Source: Stutzerimonas stutzeri
Lineage (GTDB): Bacteria; Pseudomonadota; Gammaproteobacteria; Pseudomonadales; Pseudomonadaceae
Direction: 5' to 3'
Assembly: GCF_015291885.1 (NCBI RefSeq)
Contig: NZ_CP036186.1
Span: forward strand, 2,245,001-2,309,000
Length of the DNA stretch: 64,000 nucleotides
Below, in pieces: positions 39,985 through 48,493 of the stretch. The translations under genes were made by a program, and so were the position numbers. The notes below the pieces were generated by a model. That model was not told the DNA's origin. It saw only the letters and a list, made by a program, of their open reading frames with translations, and ran no database searches. Position 1 is the first letter of the stretch. Every line of letters begins with the position of its first letter.

Positions 39985-41007
39985 ATGCTTGAAATAAAAA
40001 GGGAAAAGAAACTTCACGCGCTGGGCGAAATGCGCCTGGAAAGTGGCGAGCGATTGCGTAATGCACGCATCTGCTATCAGGTAATCGGTACGCCGAACCG
40101 CGCGCGGGACAACCTGGTGCTGATTCCGAGCTACTACGGCGGCACACATTGGGGCAGCCTGCCCCTGCTTGGTGCGGAGGGGCCACTGGCAGGCGGCGAT
40201 TACTGCGTGGTGCTGAGCAACCTGTTCGGCGCCGGCTGGTCGACGTCGCCGAGCAATGCGGCGCCAGGACAGGAAGGTGCGGGCTTTCCACAGGTGAGCC
40301 TGCTAGACAATGTGCACGCACAGAAGGCGTTGCTCGACCGACTGTTCGGTGACGACTGGCAGCTCGCCTTGGTCAGCGGCTGGTCCATGGGCGGCATGCA
40401 GACGCTGTTCTGGGCGATGGCCTATCCCGAGCGGATGCGCGCCATCCTGCCGTTCTGCTGCACGGCACGCTGCTGGCCGCACAACCGGGTGTTTCTCGAA
40501 GGGGTGAAGGCGGCGCTCTGCGCCGACGCCGCCTGGCTGGGAGGGCGCTACAGCGTGCCGCCGGAACGTGGTCTGCGGGCTTTCGGCCGTGCCTATGCCG
40601 GCTGGGCCTATTCGCAGGCGTTCTATCGTCACGAGCTGTGGCGCGAGCTGGGTTTCGAGAGCCTGGAGGCGCTGCTCGACTACTGGGAACAGGATCATCT
40701 GGAGCAGGACGCCAACGATCTGCTCTGCGTGCTGCATACCTGGCAGTCGGCCGACCCGGCCCGCAGTTTCGCTGCCGGCTCGCTGGCCGAAGCGCTGGGT
40801 CGCATCCGTGCGCGGTCCATCCTTATGCCCGGCAGCAGCGATCTGTATTTCACCGTCGAGGATGCCCGCCACGAGGCCGCGCTGATTCCGGGTGCCGAGC
40901 TACGGGCGCTCGAATCGGACTGGGGCCATTGCGCCGGTGGGCCGGGCCGCAGCGCGCCGGCCATGCGTCAGGTGTTCGCGGCAATGGCCGAACTGCTTGG
41001 CCGCTAG
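39985..41007 (+). CDS. Alpha/beta hydrolase, homoserine O-acetyltransferase-like
   Basis: A 340-residue alpha/beta-hydrolase of the MetX-like group. RICYQVIGTPNRARDNLVLIPSYYGGTHWG resembles the oxyanion region, LALVSGWSMGGMQTLFWAMAYPERM carries the nucleophile elbow GWSMGG (Ser about 125), and the C-terminal LMPGSSDLYFTVEDARHEA and ESDWGHCAGGPG carry the Asp and His. The ATG at 39985 has GGGAG eight bases upstream; 39979 is an alternative. It runs divergently from glnT and converges on the ABC ATPase gene. Substrate unknown; many such proteins are hydrolases rather than acetyltransferases. Confidence 0.8.
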   Translation: MLEIKREKKLHALGEMRLESGERLRNARICYQVIGTPNRARDNLVLIPSYYGGTHWGSLPLLGAEGPLAGGDYCVVLSNLFGAGWSTSPSNAAPGQEGAGFPQVSLLDNVHAQKALLDRLFGDDWQLALVSGWSMGGMQTLFWAMAYPERMRAILPFCCTARCWPHNRVFLEGVKAALCADAAWLGGRYSVPPERGLRAFGRAYAGWAYSQAFYRHELWRELGFESLEALLDYWEQDHLEQDANDLLCVLHTWQSADPARSFAAGSLAEALGRIRARSILMPGSSDLYFTVEDARHEAALIPGAELRALESDWGHCAGGPGRSAPAMRQVFAAMAELLGR

Positions 41008-41010
41008 CCT

Positions 41011-41856
41011 TCAGCCGGCCACGGCGCTGAGTTTGGCCAGCTGCTCGAGGTCGGTCTGCATGCCGGAGGTTTCGCGGATACGGGCGAGGATCTCGCGCTT
41101 GAGCTCGGTGAATTCCGGCGCGAGCTTCATGTCCTGATGCCGCTGGGCCGGCAGCGGCACCTCGTAGATGGAATCGATGCGCCCGGGGCGTGGCGCCATC
41201 AGCACGATGCGGGTGCCCAGATAGATGGCTTCTTCGACATCGTGGGTGACGAACAGGATGGTGCTCTTTTCCAGCCGGTGCACATGGCGGATCAGGTCGT
41301 GCATGACTTCGCGGGTCTGCGCATCCAGCGCACCGAACGGCTCGTCCATCAGCAGTGTCGCGGGTTTGGGCAGCAGGGCGCGAGCGATGGCGACGCGTTG
41401 CTGCATGCCGCCGGAGAGCTGGCTGGGGTAGGCATCGGCGAAGCGCGTCAGACCCATCAGGTTGAGCAGGGCATCGGCGCGGCCGGCGGCGGACTCCACG
41501 TCTCCATCGTGGCGCACGGTGTCGCCGATCACCTTGAGCTGGCGGCAGAACTTGATGTTCTGCATCACCGTCAGCCAGGGGTAGAGGCTGTAGTGCTGGA
41601 AGACCATGGCGCGGTCGACGCCGGGGCCGTCGATGGGCCTGCCGTCGAGCAGGATTTCGCCGCGACTCAGCGTCTCCAGCCCGGCGATGATGCGCAGCAG
41701 GGTGGACTTGCCGCAGCCGGAGGCGCCGACGAAGGTGACGAACTCGTTGGGCTGGATATCCAGGTCGATCGACTGCAGCGCCTGCACCTCACGGCGCTCG
41801 CTGACAAAGGTCTTGCCGACCTGGCGTACACGAATCTTGGCATCGGACATGGTCAT
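41011..41856 (-). CDS. ABC transporter ATPase of operon A
   Basis: A 281-residue ATPase of the nitrate/sulfonate/taurine (SsuB/TauB) type. Walker A is GASGCGKSTLLR, the Q-loop lies in VFQHYSLYPWLTV, the signature is LSGGMQQRVAIARAL, Walker B is TLLMDEPFGALD and the switch His is in FVTHDVEEA. The start at 41856 overlaps the permease stop (ATGA). It is the last gene of the operon headed by riboswitch A, so it most likely powers the permease at 41853 and the binding protein at 48494. Confidence 0.9.
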   Translation of the reverse strand: MTMSDAKIRVRQVGKTFVSERREVQALQSIDLDIQPNEFVTFVGASGCGKSTLLRIIAGLETLSRGEILLDGRPIDGPGVDRAMVFQHYSLYPWLTVMQNIKFCRQLKVIGDTVRHDGDVESAAGRADALLNLMGLTRFADAYPSQLSGGMQQRVAIARALLPKPATLLMDEPFGALDAQTREVMHDLIRHVHRLEKSTILFVTHDVEEAIYLGTRIVLMAPRPGRIDSIYEVPLPAQRHQDMKLAPEFTELKREILARIRETSGMQTDLEQLAKLSAVAG

Positions 41857-42731
41857 TTCCTCATCCAGGGAAAGGCGCGGCGGTGCAACCAGCGGAAGGC
41901 CTGATCGGTGAGCAGGCCGATCAGCCCGATCAGCAGGATGCCGGCGAAGATCTTGTCGGTGTGCATGTAGCGCTGCGCCTTGAGAATGGCGTAGCCGAGG
42001 CCGGAGTTGGCCGCGACCAGTTCGGCCACCACCAGGTAGGTCCAGGCCCAGCCGCAGGTGATGCGCAGGGTGTCGAGCAGCGCCGGCTTGGCCGACGGCA
42101 GGATCACCAGCTTGACGATCTCGCTGCGGTTGGCGCCCATGGTCTGCGCCGCCTCGATCTGCGCCATGGGTACGCGGCGCACGTCTTCGGCGACCATCAG
42201 GACCATCTGGAAAAAGGTGCCGATGAAGATGATCAGCACCTTGGAGCCTTCGTCGATGCCGACCCAGAGCATCACCAGCGGAATGAAGGCCACGGCCGGC
42301 ATGTAGCGAATGAAGTCGGTGAGCGGTTCTAGAAAGGCCTGCACCGGACGGTAGGTGCCGATGTACAGCCCCAGCGGCAGGGCGACCAGCGCCGAGGCGC
42401 CGAAGCCCGCCATGACCCGCCAGACGCTGATGCCGATATCCCCCAGCAGCCCCTCGCTGGTCCACCAGCGTCCGATGCGTTCGAGCACTGCGCCGGGGCT
42501 GGGCATAAACATCGGGTCGGCCAGGCCGAGGGCGGTCCATAGCCACCAGATGGCGAAGGGCAGGCTCAGTCCGGCGCCAGTTAGCAGCCAGGCACTGCGC
42601 CGCGAGAGGTCGCCGCGAATGCGCCAGAAACTGCCTTTGCGCACCACCGGTTCGGCTCGTGCGACGGGTGCTGTGGTGTGTCGTTGTTGAGCGGCGGGGG
42701 CAGCGGAGGGAATGCTGATCTGTGCGGTCAT
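41853..42731 (-). CDS. ABC transporter permease of operon A
   Basis: A 292-residue inner-membrane permease of the SsuC/TauC type with about six spans. The EAA loop is AQIEAAQTMGANRSEIVKLVILPSAKPALLDTLRI. The start at 42731 overlaps the preceding unknown gene by four bases. The N-terminal ~50 residues before the first span are Ala/Arg/Pro-rich and cytoplasmic. Confidence 0.88.
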   Translation of the reverse strand: MTAQISIPSAAPAAQQRHTTAPVARAEPVVRKGSFWRIRGDLSRRSAWLLTGAGLSLPFAIWWLWTALGLADPMFMPSPGAVLERIGRWWTSEGLLGDIGISVWRVMAGFGASALVALPLGLYIGTYRPVQAFLEPLTDFIRYMPAVAFIPLVMLWVGIDEGSKVLIIFIGTFFQMVLMVAEDVRRVPMAQIEAAQTMGANRSEIVKLVILPSAKPALLDTLRITCGWAWTYLVVAELVAANSGLGYAILKAQRYMHTDKIFAGILLIGLIGLLTDQAFRWLHRRAFPWMRK

Positions 42732-43537
42732 GCGGGAACCTCCTCTGTAGCGGTAGGCACATCCAGTTCGACGCGTTGCCAGCCGCCGGCCGCCTGATAA
42801 CGGCCCAGCGCGGCGAGGTCCGCGGCGGGAAGACTGGCGGGGTCGGCGAAGTTCCAGTAGCTCGACAACAGGGCGTCGCCGACGCGGCCGGGGAGCGTCG
42901 AGTGGGTGATTTGCCAGGGTGTTGCGCCATTGCGGTGGCGGCCGAAGGACAGCTCGCACGCCAGCAACTGTGGCCGCAGCGCGGGGCTGACGGCGGCCAG
43001 TTGGTCACGCAGATATCCTGTGCTGGCCGGCAGCAGAATCGGCCGCTCGGCAGCGAACAGGAAGTAGTCGCCCGCTACCAGCAGACAGGCCTGGCGGGCT
43101 GGCTGCTCCGCTGCGCGCAGCCAGATGCCCCAGCTGCGCCCCTGCGACTCCGGTAGGCGCTGCCAGATTTCGTGGTAGCTGCCGTCCAGCCCGTCCTCCA
43201 GCAGCCGCTCCGGGGTCTCGAAGCGCATCAGGCCGATATCCGCCGGTCCGCCCGGCGGCTGGAAGTCGATCAACCGATGCCACTGGCAGATATCGCCGTT
43301 GACCTCGGTGACGCCGGCGAAGCCAGCCTGCTCGCTCAGGGCCAGCTGCTGGGCATGGCTGCAGGTTTCTAGCGAGGCGGCTGGCGGCAGCGCTTGCGGC
43401 CGCGGCAGGCGCAGGTCGGCGTGCAGGCTGGCGGTTTGCAGCCAGTACACCTCGCTGGTTTCGTCACGCAAGCCGGCCGTCGTGGTCAGCAGGCGGCGGC
43501 GCCAGACGCCGAGATAGGCATCGGGAACGGTTTTCAT
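42728..43537 (-). CDS. Protein of unknown function in guanidine-riboswitch operon A
   Basis: A 269-residue soluble protein with no signal peptide or membrane span. It has many aromatic and beta-prone segments: VWRRRLLTTTAGLRDETSEVYWLQT, ASLHADLRLPRP, FAGVTEVNGDICQWHRLIDFQPPGG, YHEIWQRLP, ACLLVAGDYFLFAAER and TPWQITHSTLPGRVGDALL. The look is of two small beta-barrels, lipocalin-like, but I do not recognise a named family. It lies between the isochorismatase-family gene (49-base gap) and the permease (four-base overlap), so it should be translated together with the transporter. A role in binding or modifying the imported compound is only a guess. Confidence 0.75.
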   Translation of the reverse strand: MKTVPDAYLGVWRRRLLTTTAGLRDETSEVYWLQTASLHADLRLPRPQALPPAASLETCSHAQQLALSEQAGFAGVTEVNGDICQWHRLIDFQPPGGPADIGLMRFETPERLLEDGLDGSYHEIWQRLPESQGRSWGIWLRAAEQPARQACLLVAGDYFLFAAERPILLPASTGYLRDQLAAVSPALRPQLLACELSFGRHRNGATPWQITHSTLPGRVGDALLSSYWNFADPASLPAADLAALGRYQAAGGWQRVELDVPTATEEVPA

Positions 43538-43586
43538 GGGTAATGCTCCGCAAATGGCGTGCTTCGGACGCGATCAGGCTTAGGAG

Positions 43587-44246
43587 TCATGGCGATCCCT
43601 CCAACTGGCTCAGCAGCCCATGGCTGTCGATCACGCTGCCGAACAGGCCGCCTTCCACCTCGATCATCGCCAGCGCAGCCGCATGCAGTTGCGGGTCGGA
43701 CGAGGCGCAGGCATCGCAGACGGTCAGGCAGTCGAAGCCAAGGTCGATGGCCTGGCGCAGCGTCGAAGACACGCAGACCTCGGTAGTCACGCCGGTCAGG
43801 ATCAGCCGCTCGATACCGCGGCGGCGCAGGATCAGCTCCAGATCGGTGTAGGCAAAGGCGCTGTAGCCGGGCTTGTCGATCACCGGCTCGCCGGCGCGTG
43901 GTTGCAGTTCGTCGATCAGGTTATGGCCGAATTCGCCGCGCACCAGCAGGCGGCCGAGGGGGCCTGCGCTGCCGATGGGGGCGCCGGTCGCTTCGGCACG
44001 GCGGCGTTTGGGCTCGGGCAGGTCGGAGAGATCCGGGCGATGGCCTTCACGGGTGTGCACCACCAGCATGCCCACGCCGCGGGCGCGATCCAGCAGCGTC
44101 TGGATCGCCGGGATCGGCGCGCGCAGGCGGCTGACGTCCATGCCGGCCTGGTCGGCGTAGCCGCCCAGGGCGCAAAAGTCGCGCTGCATGTCGATCACCA
44201 GCAGCGCCGTATGCTCGGAGAGCAGCGGGTTCGTCGTCAGGCTCAC
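43587..44246 (-). CDS. Isochorismatase-like cysteine hydrolase (biuret/guanylurea/carbamoylsarcosine hydrolase type)
   Basis: A 219-residue isochorismatase-like amidohydrolase. The catalytic Asp is in LLVIDMQRDFCALGGY, the Lys in VIDKPGYSAFAYTDL and the Cys in LTGVTTEVCVSSTLRQA. HTREGHRPDLSDLPEPKRRRAEATGAPIGSAGPLGRLLVRGEFGH is the substrate-lid region. The family includes biuret, guanylurea, ureidoacrylate and N-carbamoylsarcosine hydrolases, all acting on C-N bonds of urea- or guanidine-like compounds. The start is GTG at 44246, overlapping the creatininase stop by four bases. Exact substrate unknown. Confidence 0.85.
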   Translation of the reverse strand: MSLTTNPLLSEHTALLVIDMQRDFCALGGYADQAGMDVSRLRAPIPAIQTLLDRARGVGMLVVHTREGHRPDLSDLPEPKRRRAEATGAPIGSAGPLGRLLVRGEFGHNLIDELQPRAGEPVIDKPGYSAFAYTDLELILRRRGIERLILTGVTTEVCVSSTLRQAIDLGFDCLTVCDACASSDPQLHAAALAMIEVEGGLFGSVIDSHGLLSQLEGSP

Positions 44247-45004
44247 AGGGCGAACTCCTTGCACACCGCGGCGGCTATGCCTTCGACGATGTCGTCGGCC
44301 AGCCGCTGGCCTTTCGCCGCGCTGGAGCCCTTGGCCGAGGACAGCACCCCGGAGGGCGGCACCCATTCGGTACGGGTGGGGTACATGTCGTAGGGCGGAA
44401 AGTCGGCCGGGGCGTCGTCGGGAATCTTCTCCAGCGCGACCAGTTGCGGATGGAAATGCAGCATCAGCGAGGTCTCGATCACCGCGGCATGCTCCAGCGC
44501 GAAACCGGGGAAGCCTTCCGGGAAGATGTCGGTCAGGGTCTGCTCGCGACAGAAATCCCAGTGCTCCAGGCGCATCACCTCCAGCCCGGCGTCCGGCCCG
44601 AGGTCGCGCAGCGCCAGCTGGATGCCCTCGGCGACGAACCACTGGTTCTCGTAATGGCCGAGCACCAGCACCAGGCGGCGCACACCGTGGCGATGGAATT
44701 CACGCACGGCGTCGCGCACCAGGGCGCTCAAGGTCGCGCCATCCAGGCTGGTGGTGCCGCAGAAGTGCTGGCCGCCGCCGCATTTCGGTTGCGACTTGTA
44801 GCCGTATGACAACGCCGGTGCGACCAGCCCGCCGACCCGCGCCGCGACGTCGGCACTGATCGCGCTGGCCAGCAGCGCGTCGGTGCCCAGCGGCAGGTGT
44901 GGGCCATGCTGCTCGGTGGCGCCGCAGGGCAGAAAGACCACGGCGCCTTCGCGCACGCGGCGTTCGTAGTCGACCCAGCTCAGTTGATCCATGTGCACGG
45001 TCAT
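44243..45004 (-). CDS. Creatininase-family amidohydrolase
   Basis: A 253-residue metal-dependent hydrolase. VFLPCGATEQHGPHLPLGTDALLA carries the metal ligands (Glu, His, Asp) of creatininase; LVLGHYENQWFVAEGIQLAL corresponds to the GHGGN/HYEN region, and EHAAVIETSLMLHFHPQLV carries the ligand Glu near the end. Creatininase itself opens creatinine, a cyclic methylguanidine, to creatine, which makes this a striking member of a guanidine-riboswitch operon. Other family members act on formamides or lactams, so the substrate is not settled. Overlaps of four bases on both sides. Confidence 0.85.
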   Translation of the reverse strand: MTVHMDQLSWVDYERRVREGAVVFLPCGATEQHGPHLPLGTDALLASAISADVAARVGGLVAPALSYGYKSQPKCGGGQHFCGTTSLDGATLSALVRDAVREFHRHGVRRLVLVLGHYENQWFVAEGIQLALRDLGPDAGLEVMRLEHWDFCREQTLTDIFPEGFPGFALEHAAVIETSLMLHFHPQLVALEKIPDDAPADFPPYDMYPTRTEWVPPSGVLSSAKGSSAAKGQRLADDIVEGIAAAVCKEFAL

Positions 45005-45885
45005 GCGCAGGTGCTCCTTGTCGCGATTGAAAGGGGACGTTCCGGCCAGCCGGCGATCAGCGCGGCGGTGGTGATAAGGGCGGCACCGAGCCATTCGTTC
45101 GGGCCGATGGCGTGGCTGCCGAACCAGGCGGACGACAGCACCGCGGCGATCAGCTCGAACACCACCAGCACTGCGGCGCGGCCGGCTTCCAGATGAGTCA
45201 GGCCGTACTGCACAGCGGCCATGCTGACCAGCCAGCCGAGGGCGAGCAGGGTGATCTGCCAGCTCAGGGTCAGATCCAGGGGCGGAAGTGGCTGGCGCAG
45301 CAGCAGGCAGAACAGCCCACCGAGCAGCGCGCTGCCGACGAAACTGACCAGCGCCTTGCTCGCCAGCGGCACCCGGTCGGCGGCGCGAGTGGCGAGGTTG
45401 TTGAGGCTGAAGGCGAGGCCGGCGGAAAGTGCCAGCCAGTCGTTCGCGCCGGGTGCGTCCAGCGCTTCGCTCGTGACGCCGAGGGTCAGGCCGATGCCGA
45501 GCATCGCCAGCCCCAGGGCGAACAGCCGTGTGCCGCTGAGGCGTTCGCCGAGCAGCAGCCAGCCGCCGACCATCGCCCACACCGGCGCCAGGTAGAACAG
45601 CAGCATCACCCGCACCACGTTGCCGTCGGCCAGGGCGGTAACCAGGGCGGCGGTGGCCCAGCCACCGCACAGGCCCATGGTGAGCACCTGGCGATACTGG
45701 CTCGCCCACAGGCGGCGCTGCTGCCAGAGCACTGGCAGCGCCAGCAGGCTGAGTAGCGAATAGGTCAGCAGCACCAGCGGCATGCCGGCCAGGCCGCGGG
45801 CCGCGAAGAACTGCAGCGGCAGCCAGCCCAGCCCCCACATGATGGCGCCGCCGATCAGCATGCCCTGTGGCATCAGGCTGTTCAT
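45001..45885 (-). CDS. EamA/DMT-superfamily transporter
   Basis: A 294-residue protein with ten hydrophobic helices in two EamA repeats (LMPQGMLIGGAIMWGLGWLPLQFFAARGL; LSAGLAFSLNNLATRAADRVPLASKALVSFVGSALLGGLF). DMT transporters export small polar compounds. In this operon it may export a product or an inhibitory intermediate, for example guanidine, whose efflux genes are common guanidine-riboswitch targets (inference; the known exporters are SMR type, not EamA). Start at 45885 overlaps the SDR by four bases. Confidence 0.83.
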   Translation of the reverse strand: MNSLMPQGMLIGGAIMWGLGWLPLQFFAARGLAGMPLVLLTYSLLSLLALPVLWQQRRLWASQYRQVLTMGLCGGWATAALVTALADGNVVRVMLLFYLAPVWAMVGGWLLLGERLSGTRLFALGLAMLGIGLTLGVTSEALDAPGANDWLALSAGLAFSLNNLATRAADRVPLASKALVSFVGSALLGGLFCLLLRQPLPPLDLTLSWQITLLALGWLVSMAAVQYGLTHLEAGRAAVLVVFELIAAVLSSAWFGSHAIGPNEWLGAALITTAALIAGWPERPLSIATRSTCA

Positions 45886-46637
45886 GCGCCCATCCAGGAG
45901 CCGCCGTTGGGCCCGAGCAGCTGTCCGGTGAAATAGCTCGCCTGCGGCGAAAGCAGGAAGACGATGGCCGCCGCGACTTCCTCCGGCGTACCCAGGCGAG
46001 CCATGGGGATCGCCAGCTCCTTGGCCATCCACTCGTCGCTCATGTGCTCCGGGCTGACCATCGCCGTGGCGATGGGGCCGGGCGCGACGCCATTGATGCG
46101 GATGCCGTCTGCAGCGAATTCGCGCGCCAACGAGCGGGTCAGGCCGATCACCCCGGCCTTGGCGGTGCAATAGGCGGCGTACTGTTCGCGGCCGAGAAAT
46201 CCGAGGTCCGAGGCGACATTGACGATGGCGCCGCTGCGCCGCGGCTGCATGTGTGCCAGTGCATGGCGGCAGCAGCGGTAGACGCCGGCGAGATCGACGC
46301 CCAGCACCCTTGCCCAGTCCGCCTCGCTGGTTTCGAGAAAGGGCTTTTCCAGGATCACCCCGGCGTTGTTGACCAGCAGATCCAGCGGTCCCTGCGCCTG
46401 GATGGTCTCGAACATTGCCGCGACCGCGGCCGGATCGCTGACATCGGCCTCGATGGCCCAGGCGCAGCCGCCGTTGGCGATGACCTGCTCGAGCACTCGT
46501 TCCGCCAGGTCGTGTTGATCGCGATGGTTGATCCAGACCCGCGCGTCTTCGGCGGCCAGCGCGAGTGCAGTGGCGCGGCCGATACCGGTCGCCGCGCCGG
46601 TGACCAGAGCGGTCTGCCCGGTAAAGATGGCAGCCAT
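45882..46637 (-). CDS. Short-chain dehydrogenase/reductase (operon A, second)
   Basis: A 251-residue classical SDR: TGAATGIG cofactor motif (~13-20), LLVNNAGVILEKPFLETSE, catalytic IVNVASDLGFLGREQYAAYCTAKAGVIGLTRSLA with Ser, Tyr and Lys, and NGVAPGPIATAM. NAD(P)-linked, cytoplasmic. Shares one base with the end of the first SDR (TGATG). Together the two SDRs could oxidise an alcohol or hemiaminal made by the desaturase-like enzyme encoded just upstream (inference). Confidence 0.85.
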   Translation of the reverse strand: MAAIFTGQTALVTGAATGIGRATALALAAEDARVWINHRDQHDLAERVLEQVIANGGCAWAIEADVSDPAAVAAMFETIQAQGPLDLLVNNAGVILEKPFLETSEADWARVLGVDLAGVYRCCRHALAHMQPRRSGAIVNVASDLGFLGREQYAAYCTAKAGVIGLTRSLAREFAADGIRINGVAPGPIATAMVSPEHMSDEWMAKELAIPMARLGTPEEVAAAIVFLLSPQASYFTGQLLGPNGGSWMGA

Positions 46638-47425
46638 CAGTGCATCACCTCGCCGTGGCTGACCGACAGCGCCTGGCCGGTCAGGGCGGCGGCCAGCGGT
46701 GAGCCAAGGAACAGGAAGGTGCCACCCAGATCGGCCGGTGTCAGCAGCTCCGGAATGGCCTGGTTGGCGAGTATCGCCGCGAGCTCGGCGCTGTCGCTGC
46801 GGCCGTTGGCGTCCGCCATCACCTGCAGCGAGCGCATGGCCGCATCGGTGCCGATCCAGCCGGGGCACACCGCGTTCACCCGGATGCGCCGCGGGCCCAG
46901 CTCCCAGGCCAGCGAGCGGGTCAGACCGACCACCGCGTGCTTGCTGGCGACATAGGCGGAAAAGCCCGGCACGCCTTTCAGGCCCCAGATCGAGGCCTGG
47001 TTGATTACGCTGGCGCCGGCACGCAGACGTGGCAGCAACGCACGGGTCAGGCGCTGCATGGAGCCGACGTTGTTCTCCAGCAGGGCCGACCAGCGCTGAT
47101 CGGCGTCGAAGCTGCACTCATCCAGCGGTGTGGCGTATTCGACGCCGGCGTTGTTGACCAGCACATCGGCATTGAGGCCGCGGCAGGCGAGGTCATCGGC
47201 GTACTGCTGCACTGCCTGGCGATCGCCCAGGTCCAGTGCGGTGCAGTGCAGCGACGTGTCGCCAGCGAGTTCGTCGGCAAGCCGGGCGAGGGCGTCGGCG
47301 TCACGATCCAGCAGTTCCAGGGTGGCGCCGGCAGCGGCGAAGCTCTGCGCCAGGCCCCGGCCGATGCCCCCGGCGGCGCCGGTGATGACCACGCAACGGC
47401 CTCGGTAATCCAGTGCCTTGTGCAT
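46637..47425 (-). CDS. Short-chain dehydrogenase/reductase (operon A, first)
   Basis: A 262-residue classical SDR: ITGAAGGIGRGLAQSFAAAGATLELLDRD, VLVNNAGVEYATPLDECS, SVINQASIWGLKGVPGFSAYVASKHAVVGLTRSLAWELGPRRIRVNAVCPGWIGTDAAM. The acidic residue ending beta-2 (LLDRD) favours NAD over NADP. It begins one base after the desaturase stop codon, so the two are tightly coupled. Substrate unknown. Confidence 0.85.
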   Translation of the reverse strand: MHKALDYRGRCVVITGAAGGIGRGLAQSFAAAGATLELLDRDADALARLADELAGDTSLHCTALDLGDRQAVQQYADDLACRGLNADVLVNNAGVEYATPLDECSFDADQRWSALLENNVGSMQRLTRALLPRLRAGASVINQASIWGLKGVPGFSAYVASKHAVVGLTRSLAWELGPRRIRVNAVCPGWIGTDAAMRSLQVMADANGRSDSAELAAILANQAIPELLTPADLGGTFLFLGSPLAAALTGQALSVSHGEVMH

Positions 47426-47426
47426 G

Positions 47427-48449
47427 TCACACCGCCGTCAGGAACGAGACGCCCACGGCGCCGTAGAAGTTGTCGGCCTTGTGCGGCCCTTCGCTCACCA
47501 CGCCGTAGTCATCGTCCAGCACGCGGCGCACGCGGTAGCGGTGGAAGCTGCCGAGCAGCTTGCGCATCGGAATGACCTGGTTGTAGGTGCTGCCGTACAG
47601 CTCGGCATGCAGCCTGGGCAGGCGATACCAGGGCGCCACGGGCTTTTCGTGGTGGGCGTTGTGGAAAGAGAAGTTGAGCAGCAGCAGGTTCAGCGCCGGC
47701 CAGCGCTCGGAAACCACGTTGCTGTAGGTGTTCTGCTGCTCGTAGCTGCGGTCGCGGCGCTTGTCCTCCGGCAGCTTGCCACCGTCTTCCAGCACGGCGA
47801 AGGCCTCGTAGGTGTGCTGATAGGCATCGGCGAAGCGCAGCACGCTGAGCATGATCATCCAGGCTACGGCGTAGAGCAGCACGGCCTTCGGCGAGAGCAC
47901 CGCAAGCCCGGCAAAAAGCAGTGTGCGAACGGCCAGCACCGCGGCGACCTTGCCGCGCCGGGCGCGGTGCTTGTCGTTGTCGGTGATGAAGGGCAGGGCG
48001 ATCACGTAGAAATGCATGATCAGTTCCACCGCCGGCACATAGGCCCATTCCAGCGCCAGCACCAGCTTCTGGAACCACACGGGGCGCGCCTTGAGAAAGG
48101 CCTTGCTGTCGAAGGTGATCACGTCGGCGCGGTCGACGTGGTGGCGCATGTGCTTCTTGCGCAGGTCCTGGAACTCGGCGTAGCAGCTGCCGCACAGCCA
48201 GCTGCAGACATTGCCGGCCCATTCGTTGTGCTTGGGCACGCTGAAGATGGCGCCGTGGGCGAATTCGTGGATCAGGTAGGCGGCGATGATCATGCCGTGG
48301 GCCAGCAGCAGCGTGCCCAGCGCGTTCAGCCAGCCGTTACCGGCGAACAGCAGAGCCAGGCCACCGGCGTAGGCGAGTACGGTGTAGAGGATCGCCAGCG
48401 TGTTTGGCAGGCGGCCATCGGCGTAACGGTACAGAGGTTTGGCAGTCAT
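47427..48449 (-). CDS. Membrane di-iron fatty-acid-desaturase-family hydroxylase/desaturase
   Basis: A 340-residue integral membrane protein with four or more spans and the three His boxes of the family: HEFAHG (~52-57), KKHMRHH (~98-104) and FHNAHHE (~265). These bind a non-heme di-iron centre that uses O2 and electrons from a redoxin to hydroxylate or desaturate C-H bonds. The ATG at 48449 has GGAG six bases upstream; an in-frame GTG at 48464 is less likely. Being second in a guanidine-riboswitch operon, it is more plausibly a hydroxylase of an alkylguanidine-type compound than a lipid desaturase (inference). No ferredoxin gene is adjacent. Confidence 0.85.
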   Translation of the reverse strand: MTAKPLYRYADGRLPNTLAILYTVLAYAGGLALLFAGNGWLNALGTLLLAHGMIIAAYLIHEFAHGAIFSVPKHNEWAGNVCSWLCGSCYAEFQDLRKKHMRHHVDRADVITFDSKAFLKARPVWFQKLVLALEWAYVPAVELIMHFYVIALPFITDNDKHRARRGKVAAVLAVRTLLFAGLAVLSPKAVLLYAVAWMIMLSVLRFADAYQHTYEAFAVLEDGGKLPEDKRRDRSYEQQNTYSNVVSERWPALNLLLLNFSFHNAHHEKPVAPWYRLPRLHAELYGSTYNQVIPMRKLLGSFHRYRVRRVLDDDYGVVSEGPHKADNFYGAVGVSFLTAV

Positions 48450-48493
48450 GGTTTTCTCCAGCACAGGCGGGCAACGGCCCGCCCGGCATCGGC

